DNA of 64,000 bases from Agromyces archimandritae (GTDB taxonomy: Bacteria > Actinomycetota > Actinomycetes > Actinomycetales > Microbacteriaceae), in the NCBI RefSeq assembly GCF_018024495.1, contig NZ_CP071696.1, positions 1,488,001 through 1,552,000 on the forward strand. The letters are read 5' to 3'. Position numbers and translations under genes: made by a program. This document shows positions 32,965 through 40,909 of this stretch, piece by piece; position 1 is the first letter of the stretch, and each line of letters starts with the position of its first letter. The notes under the pieces were generated by a model. The model did not search any database, was not told where the DNA came from, and was given only the letters and a program-made list of their open reading frames with translations.

Positions 32965-34001
32965 GCCGCCCCCTCCGCGAGGAAGGCTCGGTACGCGCCG
33001 TCGGAGGCGTCGATGACGCGGAGCACGTTGCCGCTGCCGAGCTTGACGAGTTCGGCGTCGCTCCAGCCGCGGCGGCGCAGCTCGTCGAAGAGCGCCGGGT
33101 AGTCGGCGACGGAACCGAGGCCTTCGGGCATGGCGTCGGTTCCGTCGTAGTCGGCGCCGAGGCCGACGGCGTCGATGCCGGCGACCTCGCGGACATGGTC
33201 CACGTGGTCGGCGACGTCGGCGATCGTGACGACGGGCGCGGGCCCGTCTTCGCCGGCGAGCACCCACTCGTAACGCTCGACCGTGAGGAACGATGGCACG
33301 AACGCGACCATGTACACCCCGCCGCCGGCGGCGACGCGGGCGATGACGTCGTCGGGCTGGTTGCGGGGGTGGGGGTTCAGGGCGGCGGCGCCGGAGTGGC
33401 TGACGATGACGGGCAGGGTGGATGCGTCGAGGGCGTCGCGGGCGGTGTCGGTCGAGACGTGCGCGAGGTCGACGAGCATGCCGATGCGGTTCATCTCGGC
33501 GACGACCTCGCGGCCGAAGCCGGTGAGTCCGCCGTGCTCGGGCGGGAGGGCGGCCGTGTCGGCCCAGGAGGTGTGCGCGTTCCAGGTGAGCGTCAGGTAG
33601 CGGGCGCCGAGGCGGGCGTAGCTGCGCAGCACGGCGAGGGAGTCGTCGATCTGGTGGCCGCCCTCGACGCCGATCATCGAGGCGATGCGGCCGTCGGCGA
33701 TGGCGGCGCGGGCGGCATCCGCCGTCGCCGCGATGCGGAACGCCTCGGGGTAGCGGGCGGCCATGCGGTGGATGAAGTCGATCTGCTCCAGGGTCGCCGT
33801 CACGACGCCGGGCCCGCTGAGGTCGGTGTGCACGTACGCCGACCAGAACTGCGCGGCGACGCCGCCTGCGCGCAGTTTCGGGATGTCGGTGTGCACCGTG
33901 AGGCGAGTGTCGTCGATGCCCTCGACGGAGTATCCGCGCTCGGTGCGGGCCGTCCACGGCAGGTCGTTGTGCCCGTCGAAGACGGGGATCGCGTCGGTCA
34001 T
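32961..34001 (-). CDS. M19-family membrane-dipeptidase-like zinc dipeptidase
   Basis: 346 residues with the M19 metal ligands: DGHNDLPW (His-x-Asp), IGVEGGHQID (Glu), LAHVSTD and IVSHSG (His), and GLGADYDGTD. Family members split dipeptides, often with a C-terminal D-amino acid. ATG 34001 has GAGGAGCTCC upstream; no signal peptide, so it is cytoplasmic. Last-but-one gene of the leftward operon with the racemase-aminotransferase fusion. Confidence 0.88.
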   Translation of the reverse strand: MTDAIPVFDGHNDLPWTARTERGYSVEGIDDTRLTVHTDIPKLRAGGVAAQFWSAYVHTDLSGPGVVTATLEQIDFIHRMAARYPEAFRIAATADAARAAIADGRIASMIGVEGGHQIDDSLAVLRSYARLGARYLTLTWNAHTSWADTAALPPEHGGLTGFGREVVAEMNRIGMLVDLAHVSTDTARDALDASTLPVIVSHSGAAALNPHPRNQPDDVIARVAAGGGVYMVAFVPSFLTVERYEWVLAGEDGPAPVVTIADVADHVDHVREVAGIDAVGLGADYDGTDAMPEGLGSVADYPALFDELRRRGWSDAELVKLGSGNVLRVIDASDGAYRAFLAEGAA

Positions 34002-34089
34002 CGGAGCTCCTCGTCTCGTGCGGTTCAGACCATTCTTCACCCGCGGCGACGCATGGATGCCTGCGGGCCGGCGAAGGAGCGCCACCGTC

Positions 34090-34163
34090 GGTCGAGTAGG
34101 CGCGCCAGCGCCGTATCGAGACCAGCAGAGGGTCTCGATACGCTCGTGCCTCGCTACTCGACC
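34090..34163. repeat. REP-like palindrome, family E (single copy)
   Basis: GGTCGAGTAGGCGCGCCAGC ... GTATCGAGACC, then GGTCTCGATACG ... CTCGCTACTCGACC. The same units form the tandem array at 51701-52084. A partial half-copy follows to about 34205. It fills the gap between the fusion gene and the dipeptidase gene. Confidence 0.85.
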
Positions 34164-34230
34164 GGCGAACGAGCACGCCAGCGCCGCGCCTCGCTACTCG
34201 AGCGGCGAATGGGCGGCGCGATCGCTCGGC

Positions 34231-36342
34231 TCATCCGATGCCCTCCGGTGCGTCGGCGAGCGCGGACTGCAGCCGTTCGGTGAGGTCGCGGTCGACGGGC
34301 CGCGCCTCGCCGTCGAGCCGGTTGATCGGCGCCGCGCGGCGGGTGCTCGACAGCAACCAGAGCCCCTCGGCATCCGCGAGCCGCGACACCGGCACCTGCT
34401 CGTGGCGCACCTCGAAGCCCTCGCCGGCGAGGAACGCGATCGCCGTGCCGAGGGTCGTGCCCTCGAGGATGCCCTGCCGGGCAGCGGGCGTCACGAACTC
34501 GTCGCCGAAGCGCATGAGCACGGTCGAGCTGGGGCCTTCGAGCACGTATCCGTCGCTCGAGACGAAGATGACGTCTTCGGCGTCGCGGCGGGCCGCTTCG
34601 CGCAGCACCGCCTTGTTGACGGCGTACGAGAGGGATTTCGCACCCTGCAGCAGCCACGGCGAGGTCTCGGCGACGTCGCTGCGGTAGCCGCGGTCGAGGG
34701 TGACGACCGAGACGCCCTCGGTACGGGGGCGGGCGAAGTCGCCGGATTCGAACACGGTCACCCAGCCGACCGGGACGCCGGTGCCCTCGATGCCGCGGGT
34801 CATGACGAACTTCGCGGCGATGTCCTCGCCGCCGTGGGCCGCGACGGCGTGGCGGATCGCCCGCTCCCACACCTCGAGCTTCGGCGCGGGCAGCTCGAGC
34901 ATCCGCGCCGATTTCGCGAACCGCGCCAGGTGCGGGCCGAGGGCGAACAGGCGGCCGCCCTTCACGCCGACGGTCTCGAAGACGCCGTCGCCGCGGGTCG
35001 GCCCGAGGTCCTGCACCGAGAGCTGCGGCTCGGCCGGGTCGACCTCGCGGAACTCGGCGGCGACGGGCGGCACGCCCTCGGCGAGGTCGTCGACCATGAC
35101 GACGACGATGCGGGGGGTGGATGCCGCGGGACGCCCGTCCGGGGCGGCGCCGCCATCGGTGGGCGCGGCCGCGGCAGCGGCATCGGTGGGCGCGGCCGCC
35201 GGGGCGGCGCCGGCCGCGGCCTCGCCCGCGGCATCCACTCGCGCGTGGCGCAGCCGCTGCTCGGCGAGGAAGCCGGCATCCACCTCGTGCCCGATGCCGG
35301 GCGTCGTCGGCACCTGCACGATGCCGCCGTGGGCGACGATCGGCGGCGTGACGATGTCGCGCGCGTAGTACTTGTCGGAGCCCGACACGTCGGACGGGTA
35401 CGAGAAACCGGGCAGGGCCGACACGGCGACGTTCACGGCACGGCCGATGCCGAACTCGTGCATGCCGCCGCACCACACCGGCACGCCGGCATCGCGGGCG
35501 AGGTCGTGCGCAGCGCGCGCCACGCCGGGGCCGCCCATGCGGGAGACCTTGATGTTCAGCACCCGGCCGGCGTCCAGGGCGAGCATCGTGCGCAGATCGT
35601 CGAGGGCGACGACCGACTCGTCGAGGCAGACCGGCGTCTCGATGCGGGACTGGAAGCGGGCGTGACCCGTGAAGTCGCGCGGCGCGAAGGGCTGCTCGAT
35701 CATCGCAAGGCCGTCGGCGTCGAGCGAGGAGAGATGCGCCATCGTCTCGTCGTCGGAGCGGTACACGCCGTTCGCGTCGACGTGCAGCACGAGATCCGGG
35801 AACGCCTCGCGCACCAGACGCACCGGCTCGACATCCCACCCGGGGGCGATCTTCAGCTTGACGCGGCCGTAGCCGGCATCCACCTGCCGCTGCACCTGCG
35901 CCAGCAGCTCGTCGAACGTCGGCTCGATGCCGAGCGAGACGCCCGCCTCGACCTCCGTGCGGGTCGCGCCGAGCGCCCGCGCGAGCGGCACGCCCTCGGC
36001 ACGCGACCACAGATCCCAGGCGGCACCGGCGAAGCCGGCCTTCGCGAATTCGTGCCCGCGGATCTTCGCCCACGCCGCCTCGAGCTCGTCGGGGTAGCCC
36101 CACTCGGTGCCGAGCACGGCCGGCGCGAGATAGCGGTTGCCGACCTCCCACGCCGTCTCGTTCGTCTCCGAGGTGAAGTACGGACCGCTCGGGCTCGCGA
36201 TCTCGCCCCAGCCGACGACGCCGGATGCGTCGTGGGCCTCGACGAGGATGTGCGTCAGGCTCGTCTTGCGGTGCGAGCTGGTCTCGAAGCCGTGCACGAG
36301 CGGCAGGCGCACCTCGTGGAGCTCGATGCGGGTGATTCTCAT
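34231..36342 (-). CDS. Fusion: enolase-superfamily racemase/epimerase + class IV aminotransferase
   Basis: 703 residues in one frame. Residues 1-~366 are a MenC/N-acylamino acid racemase/Ala-Glu epimerase-type domain: KxK in RVKLKIAPGW, metal ligands in HVDANGVY, MIEQPF and CLDESV, second base in NIKVSRMGG. A ~55-residue Ala/Pro linker follows, then a fold-type IV PLP domain (LGPTRGDGVFETVGV, PLP Lys in GAKSLSYAVNKAV, GYVLEGPSSTVL). Metal and PLP residues are present in both halves. Epimerisation plus transamination would feed L- and D-amino acids into metabolism. Substrates are inferred from the surrounding peptide genes. Confidence 0.85.
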   Translation of the reverse strand: MRITRIELHEVRLPLVHGFETSSHRKTSLTHILVEAHDASGVVGWGEIASPSGPYFTSETNETAWEVGNRYLAPAVLGTEWGYPDELEAAWAKIRGHEFAKAGFAGAAWDLWSRAEGVPLARALGATRTEVEAGVSLGIEPTFDELLAQVQRQVDAGYGRVKLKIAPGWDVEPVRLVREAFPDLVLHVDANGVYRSDDETMAHLSSLDADGLAMIEQPFAPRDFTGHARFQSRIETPVCLDESVVALDDLRTMLALDAGRVLNIKVSRMGGPGVARAAHDLARDAGVPVWCGGMHEFGIGRAVNVAVSALPGFSYPSDVSGSDKYYARDIVTPPIVAHGGIVQVPTTPGIGHEVDAGFLAEQRLRHARVDAAGEAAAGAAPAAAPTDAAAAAAPTDGGAAPDGRPAASTPRIVVVMVDDLAEGVPPVAAEFREVDPAEPQLSVQDLGPTRGDGVFETVGVKGGRLFALGPHLARFAKSARMLELPAPKLEVWERAIRHAVAAHGGEDIAAKFVMTRGIEGTGVPVGWVTVFESGDFARPRTEGVSVVTLDRGYRSDVAETSPWLLQGAKSLSYAVNKAVLREAARRDAEDVIFVSSDGYVLEGPSSTVLMRFGDEFVTPAARQGILEGTTLGTAIAFLAGEGFEVRHEQVPVSRLADAEGLWLLSSTRRAAPINRLDGEARPVDRDLTERLQSALADAPEGIG

Positions 36343-36351
36343 GCGCGTTCC

Positions 36352-36987
36352 TTATTCGTACAGGGCGAGGTCGTCGAGGAGTTCGTCGCGGACGGCGAGG
36401 CGGCGGCGGGCGCCCTTCGCGCTCGCCGTGGTGAGCGCCGACAGCAGGTGGCAGACGGCGGCGATCGCCGTCGGCGAATCGGCGTAGGAGGCCGACCCGG
36501 TGTCGACGACGATGAGGGAGTCGGCGTATTCGGCAAGCGGCGCGTCCTCGCGGTCGGTGACGACGACGAGGCTGCCGCCGGCCTCGTGGAAGAGGCGGCC
36601 GAGGGTGACCGTCTCGCGCCGGTAGCGGCGCATCGAGAACAGCACGAGCACATCGCTCGGCCGCACATCGCTCAGCACGGTGAGGGTCGTCAGCGCGTGC
36701 CCGTCGACGAAGTACACGTTCGGCACGGTGCTGGCCAGGTCGGCGTTCAGCAGCGCCGCATAGGCGGCCGATTTGCCCTCGCCGGCGATGTACTTCCGGC
36801 GGGCGCCGAGCAGGATCGCGGCCGCATCGGGCAGCGCGGCATCGGCCCGCAGCCGCTCGAAGGTGTGCGCGAGCGATGCGGTCTCGGCATCCATGACCCG
36901 TTCCTGCAGGGCCGTCGCCGAGACGTTGCGCCGCAGCCGTTCGCCGTAGCGGGCCTGCGGGGAGGAGAGGGCGCGGTTCTCGGTCAC
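36352..36987 (-). CDS. SIS-domain protein, MurR/RpiR-like without HTH
   Basis: 211 residues. The SIS fold of RpiR regulators is clear (AILLGARRKYIAGEGKSAAY, VLVLFSMRRYRRETV, LVVVTDREDAPLAEYAD), but the ~75-residue N-terminal helix-turn-helix of that family is absent. The first ~60 residues match only the linker helix. GTG 36987 has GGGAGGC upstream and overlaps the GNAT stop (GTGA). It may sense a phosphosugar or amino sugar, or be an isomerase; DNA binding is unlikely. Confidence 0.78.
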   Translation of the reverse strand: MTENRALSSPQARYGERLRRNVSATALQERVMDAETASLAHTFERLRADAALPDAAAILLGARRKYIAGEGKSAAYAALLNADLASTVPNVYFVDGHALTTLTVLSDVRPSDVLVLFSMRRYRRETVTLGRLFHEAGGSLVVVTDREDAPLAEYADSLIVVDTGSASYADSPTAIAAVCHLLSALTTASAKGARRRLAVRDELLDDLALYE

Positions 36988-37892
36988 GTGGTGCCTCCCG
37001 GGGTGGATGGGCGCTGCGCGCCGGGGGTGGATGCCGGGCCGTGGCCGGCCCGGGTGGTGCCGGGGGTGGATGCCGTGGTGCCGGGTGTGGATGCGTCGGG
37101 GCCGGGTTCGGAGGCCGCAGCGGCGGGTGCGGATGCCGCAGGCACCGCGAGGTAGGCGGAGGTCGCCGTGCCGAGCCGCACGCAGCTGACGAGCACGAAG
37201 CCGTCCTCGTAGAGGGCGCGCATGCCGCCCCGCACGCGTTCGGCGAGCCGCGGCACGGCGGCGACGGCCGGGTCGGCGGGAACGGGCATCCACCGCCGGC
37301 CCTCGATCTCGACGGGCACGGCGACCTCGGCGGCGGCGAGCCCCGCGGGCGGTTCGACGGCGCGCACGGCGGCGTAGGGGTCGGGCACGGCGATCGGCCA
37401 TTCGGCGACGATGCGGTCGCTGCCCGGGCGGTGGTAGTAGTCCTCGACGAAGGCGGCGCCGTGGGCGCCCAGCACGTCGAAGTTGAAGTGGGCGTTGCGC
37501 GCGAGCGCCGGGTCGAAGGCCCAGCGCATACGGGTGGCACCGGAGGCGAGCGCGACGAGCCGCTGCCGCTCCTTGAGCAGGCGGCCGATTCCGCGGCCCT
37601 GGTGGGCGGGGTCGATGACGGCGGCCTGCGAGTAGTGGTACGCGCCGTGCCCGTCGCTCGCCGGGAACCCGTAGGCGAAGCCGATGAGCCGCCCGCCGGC
37701 GTCCCGCACGCCCACGGCGGAGCCGCCGTTGCGCACGAGCGCGCTCAGCAGGTTCGCGTTCAGGGCGAACGACGCCGGGTCGTACCCGAACACCCGACGG
37801 TACAGCTCGCCGGCCGCGACGAAATCGGCGGCATCGGCGAGCTCCTCGGCACGGTGGGGGGCGGGCTCGGCATCACTCACATGATCAATCAT
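36984..37892 (-). CDS. GNAT-family acetyltransferase
   Basis: About 302 residues. The GNAT core has the acetyl-CoA loop in AVIDPAHQGRGIGRLLKERQ (near residue 90) and LIGFAYGFPASDGHG before it. The C-terminal ~60 residues are a low-complexity Ser/Thr/Pro/Gly tail built from the GCATCC word. ATG 37892 or 37901 could be the start; both lie within the palindrome ATATGACGCATAT, so that site may act as an operator. First gene of the leftward operon down to the amidotransferase. Substrate unknown. Confidence 0.75.
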   Translation of the reverse strand: MIDHVSDAEPAPHRAEELADAADFVAAGELYRRVFGYDPASFALNANLLSALVRNGGSAVGVRDAGGRLIGFAYGFPASDGHGAYHYSQAAVIDPAHQGRGIGRLLKERQRLVALASGATRMRWAFDPALARNAHFNFDVLGAHGAAFVEDYYHRPGSDRIVAEWPIAVPDPYAAVRAVEPPAGLAAAEVAVPVEIEGRRWMPVPADPAVAAVPRLAERVRGGMRALYEDGFVLVSCVRLGTATSAYLAVPAASAPAAAASEPGPDASTPGTTASTPGTTRAGHGPASTPGAQRPSTPGGTT

Positions 37893-37903
37893 ATGACGCA
37901 TAT
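37891..37903. promoter_or_regulatory. Perfect palindrome at the GNAT/M20 divergent promoter
   Basis: ATATGACGCATAT reads ATATG-N3-CATAT and covers the GNAT start; a similar site with the same downstream CTT occurs at 47754-47766 before the peptide-transporter operon. A shared regulator for both transcription units is suggested. The regulator is not identified: the SIS protein lacks an HTH. Confidence 0.55.
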
Positions 37904-37983
37904 CTTTACGCACAATGGATGCCTCGGTGCGGTTTCGTGCGAAATCTGGTGGAATGATCTGCGGCACATCATTGGGAGGAACC

Positions 37984-39192
37984 GTGACCCCTGAAGAGGC
38001 GACAACCCTCGCCGCCGCGGCGCGGCCCAGCGCGTTCGAGCGCGTGCGCACGCTCGTCGGCATCGAGTCGCCCACCGGCGACCGAGCCGCCAGCGAACGC
38101 ATCACGGCGCTCATCGCCGACTGGTTCGCCCCGCTCGGCGAGGTGCAGCGCATCGAGGTCGAGGCGGGCGTGCACCTCGTGATCGACGTGCCGGGGGTGG
38201 ATGCCGGCGCGGCAGCCGAGGGCGCCGCCGGGTCGGCCGGCGCCGCACCCGATGCCGGGCGCGCCGGGGCATCCACCGAGGCGCCCCTGCTCGTCGTCGG
38301 CCACACCGACACCGTGTGGCCGGCCGGAACCCTCGACGGCGAACTGCCCTGGTCGGTCGACGGCGACACCGTCACCGGCCCCGGCGTCTTCGACATGAAG
38401 AGCGGCATCGTCGTCGCCCTCACCGCGCTCGAACTCCTCGCCGACCGGCCCCGCCGCCCCGTGCGCCTCGTGCTGAACTGCGACGAGGAGATCGGCTCGC
38501 CGAGCTCGGCCGAGCTCGTCGTCGCCGAAGCCCGCCGCGCATCCGCCGTCATCGCCTTCGAATCGCCGCACCCCGACGGCGCCCTGAAGGTCGGGCGGGC
38601 CGGCAGCACCCGGGTGCGCCTGGCCGTCCACGGTCGCAGCGCGCACGCCGCCCTCGACCCCGAAGCCGGCATCTCGGCGATCGACGAACTCGTCGACCAG
38701 CTGCTCGCCGTGCGCCGCATCGTCGACGACACCCATGCCGCCGGCGGCCGTGTGCTCTGCAACATCGGCACGATCACCGGCGGCACCCGCGCGAACGTCG
38801 TGCCCGACGAGGCCGCCGCCGAGATCGGGCTGCGCTTCTTCGACGGCGACACCGAGGAGCGCGTGCTCACCGCACTCGCCGGTCTCACCCCCGTGCGCGC
38901 GGGCGCCCGGCTCGACGTCGAGACGCTGAGCCGCAGGCCGGCATGGGCGGCGACGGATGCCGACCGCGCACTGCTGACCGGGCTCGAGGCCTGTGCCAGC
39001 GCGCTCGGGCATCCACTCGGGGGCAGGCCCGCCGCAGGCGCCGGCGACGCGAACCTCACCGGCGCGGCCGGCGTGCCCACCGTCGACGGCCTCGGCCCCC
39101 GCGGCGGCGGCGCGCACGCACCCGGCGAGCACATGAGCCTCGCCTCCTTCGAGGAGCGCATCGCGCTCGTCACGCTCCTGTTCGCCCGCTGA
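37984..39192 (+). CDS. M20-family metallopeptidase (carboxypeptidase G2-like)
   Basis: 402 residues. Metal/catalytic motifs: VVGHTDTVWPAGT (His, Asp), FDMKSGIVV (Asp), NCDEEIGSPSS (Glu-Glu), and HAPGEHM (last His). The substrate-loop GRAGSTRVRLAVHGRSAHAA is typical of glutamate carboxypeptidases and aminoacylases. GTG 37984 has GGGAGGAACC upstream. It is divergent from the leftward GNAT operon and its 3' end overlaps the C39 gene from the other strand by 23 bp. It would release amino acids from imported peptides or N-acyl amino acids. Confidence 0.88.
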   Translation: MTPEEATTLAAAARPSAFERVRTLVGIESPTGDRAASERITALIADWFAPLGEVQRIEVEAGVHLVIDVPGVDAGAAAEGAAGSAGAAPDAGRAGASTEAPLLVVGHTDTVWPAGTLDGELPWSVDGDTVTGPGVFDMKSGIVVALTALELLADRPRRPVRLVLNCDEEIGSPSSAELVVAEARRASAVIAFESPHPDGALKVGRAGSTRVRLAVHGRSAHAALDPEAGISAIDELVDQLLAVRRIVDDTHAAGGRVLCNIGTITGGTRANVVPDEAAAEIGLRFFDGDTEERVLTALAGLTPVRAGARLDVETLSRRPAWAATDADRALLTGLEACASALGHPLGGRPAAGAGDANLTGAAGVPTVDGLGPRGGGAHAPGEHMSLASFEERIALVTLLFAR

Positions 39193-39877
39193 CGCCCGGC
39201 GCTGCGGGGCGCACCACGTAGGCGACGCCGCCGCTGCCGCGCCGCCAGGCGGCCTCGAAGGCGGCGCGCGGGTAGACACGGCGCACCCCCTCGTTCGAGG
39301 CGGCCGCCGGGTCGTTCACGATGACGTCGCCCGCCTCGGTGACGCCGCGGATGACGAGCAGGTGCCCGGCCGTCGCATAGCCGGCCTCCGGCAACTGCTC
39401 CCGGGTGAACGACACCGAGCCGATCAGCGGAATGCCGGCCGCGAGCATCCGCTCCGCCTCGGCGAGATCGGCGAAACGGTCGACGTAGGCCTCGAGCCCG
39501 TCGCCGGCGGCCGCGGCCGCGCTGAACGCCCAGTTTCCCGTGCCGCGATAGGCGTGATCGTAGGCGCGGATCGCCGTGTACGGCACCTGCGCATCCCCGT
39601 TCGGGGCGTGGATGCCGGCGAGCTCCGCCGCACCCGGCGCACGCCCCCACGCGGCGCGCACCATCGCGACCGAGCTCGGCGAGCACCAGGCCTCGCCGCC
39701 CCCGCCGTACTCGGGGTACTCGCCCCGGTGCGGATACTGCGCATACCGCGGCACCGCGATCTCCCCGGCCCAGCCGTGAGTGGACAGGAATGCAGGGTCC
39801 GGGGGCTCCGCAACCCTGCATTCTTGTCCAGTCACCTGGGTGGGCGGTTCGGAGGCGACCGCGCCGAGCAGGGTCAC
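39170..39877 (-). CDS. C39-family peptidase, catalytic part (gene split in two frames)
   Basis: 235 residues: catalytic Cys in GEAWCSPSSVAM, His in TAGHLLVIRG and Asp in VIVNDPAAAS, as in Peptidase_C39_2. Related proteins from memory carry in one chain both this domain and the N-terminal segment now encoded separately at 39874-40095, with extra sequence between. A GTGA overlap joins the two pieces, so coupled translation is possible, but an internal deletion with frameshift is likelier. Palindrome B lies in frame just after the start. Confidence 0.7.
   Translation of the reverse strand: MTLLGAVASEPPTQVTGQECRVAEPPDPAFLSTHGWAGEIAVPRYAQYPHRGEYPEYGGGGEAWCSPSSVAMVRAAWGRAPGAAELAGIHAPNGDAQVPYTAIRAYDHAYRGTGNWAFSAAAAAGDGLEAYVDRFADLAEAERMLAAGIPLIGSVSFTREQLPEAGYATAGHLLVIRGVTEAGDVIVNDPAAASNEGVRRVYPRAAFEAAWRRGSGGVAYVVRPAAPGVSGRTGA
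39781..39830. repeat. Palindromic element B in the C39 gene
   Basis: TGGACAGGAATGCAGGGT (39781-39798) and ACCCTGCATTCTTGTCCA (39813-39830) pair with one mismatch around 14 nt. It is translated in the C39 gene as CRVAEPPDPAFLS plus neighbours, in frame. Only one copy is in the window. Confidence 0.8.
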
Positions 39878-40095
39878 CCGGGGATCGCCTCTGCCGCGGG
39901 GAAGCCGAGCTCCACGACCGGCCCCGTCCAGCAGGCGACGTCGAGCTCGCGGACGCGGGCGTCGGGATCGAGCGGATCGGTGCGCGACTCCCGGGCGGGC
40001 GTCGCACCGAAGACGAGGGCGCCCGCGGCATCCACCGCCGTGCCGTCGTGCCGGCCGCCCGCGAACGCGCGCACCGCGTCGAAGCGATGCCTCAC
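39874..40095 (-). CDS. C39 peptidase N-terminal fragment
   Basis: 73 residues (RHRFDAVRAFAGGRHDGTAV ... VVELGFPAAEAIPG) that look like the N-terminal beta-domain of C39-type peptidases. GTG 40095 overlaps the upstream hydrolase stop (GTGA), and its own TGA overlaps the GTG of the catalytic part. Alone it should not be active. Confidence 0.6.
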   Translation of the reverse strand: MRHRFDAVRAFAGGRHDGTAVDAAGALVFGATPARESRTDPLDPDARVRELDVACWTGPVVELGFPAAEAIPG

Positions 40096-40889
40096 GCGAG
40101 CACGTGCTCCCGGATCGCCAGGCCCGCCTCGCGCATGACGGCGAGGGCCTCGTCGCGGCGGTCCTCCCCCGGCGCCCAGTTGGCGAGCACGGCGTAGGCG
40201 ACGCGGCGTTCCGGCGACATGACGACGCCGATGTCGGCGCGCACGGTCGACATGGTGCCGGTCTTGTTCCACACCCACAGGCCGCGGTCGAAGAAGTCGT
40301 GCGCGAGGGGGTCGAGGCCGAAGCCGGAGGGCACCATCGAGCAGTCCATGCCCGCACCGAGCCAGCGGCGGAACATGTCGCACGCCTCCGGCGTCAGCAG
40401 CTCCTTGCGGGCCAGGCGCGCGACGAAGTCCGACAGCTCGGCCGCCGTGCCCGAGGAGAGGGTCTGCGGGGCGCCGGGCGGCCGCGGCCAGCGGATCATG
40501 TCGTGCAGCGCCGAATCGCGGTAGCCGAGCGCCTCGGTCGAGGCCTGCACCGCCTCGATGCCGACGCGGCGCACGAGGGTGTTCGTCGCATGGTTGTCGC
40601 TGACGGCGCCGATGAGGGCGCAGAGGTCGTAGATCGACAGGGTGGATGCCTGCATGAGGTACCAGAGGCCGGAGTCGTCCATCCAGTCGCTCGGGCGGCG
40701 CGTGACCGGTTCGTCGAGGCTCAGCCGGCCGGCGAGCTCCTCCTCGAGCACCGTGTGCAGCAGGAACACCTTGCCGATGCTCGCCGTCTTCAGCACCCGG
40801 CCCGTCTCGTGCGCGAACAGCACCTCGCCGTCGTCCAGGTCGAACGCCGTCGCCGACCACACCAGGCCGTCGTGTTCGGGGAACTCCAT
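40092..40889 (-). CDS. Serine hydrolase, class A beta-lactamase-like fold
   Basis: 265 residues. SIGK (Ser37-x-x-Lys40), SDN in GAVSDNHATN and KTG in VWNKTGTM match the three active-site motifs of class A enzymes. The Glu-x-x-x-Asn omega-loop element is not seen, nor is a signal peptide. It is therefore unlikely to be a resistance beta-lactamase; a cytoplasmic peptidase/amidase role fits the operon better. Lies 20 bp after the C45 gene stop. Confidence 0.8.
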   Translation of the reverse strand: MEFPEHDGLVWSATAFDLDDGEVLFAHETGRVLKTASIGKVFLLHTVLEEELAGRLSLDEPVTRRPSDWMDDSGLWYLMQASTLSIYDLCALIGAVSDNHATNTLVRRVGIEAVQASTEALGYRDSALHDMIRWPRPPGAPQTLSSGTAAELSDFVARLARKELLTPEACDMFRRWLGAGMDCSMVPSGFGLDPLAHDFFDRGLWVWNKTGTMSTVRADIGVVMSPERRVAYAVLANWAPGEDRRDEALAVMREAGLAIREHVLA

Positions 40890-40909
40890 GTCTCCTCCTG
40901 TCTCGCGGG

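Noticed and set aside
34154-40031. Very long minus-strand frames (1128 and 1015 codons)
   Set aside because: They join real genes in frame by chance with Arg/Ala/Pro-rich shadow sequence. Only the stretches matching the GNAT gene or other listed genes have recognisable domains and start signals.
40092-40889. A class A beta-lactamase resistance gene
   Set aside because: SxxK, SDN and KTG are present, but the omega-loop Glu element and a signal peptide are not, and the gene sits in a peptide-catabolic operon.
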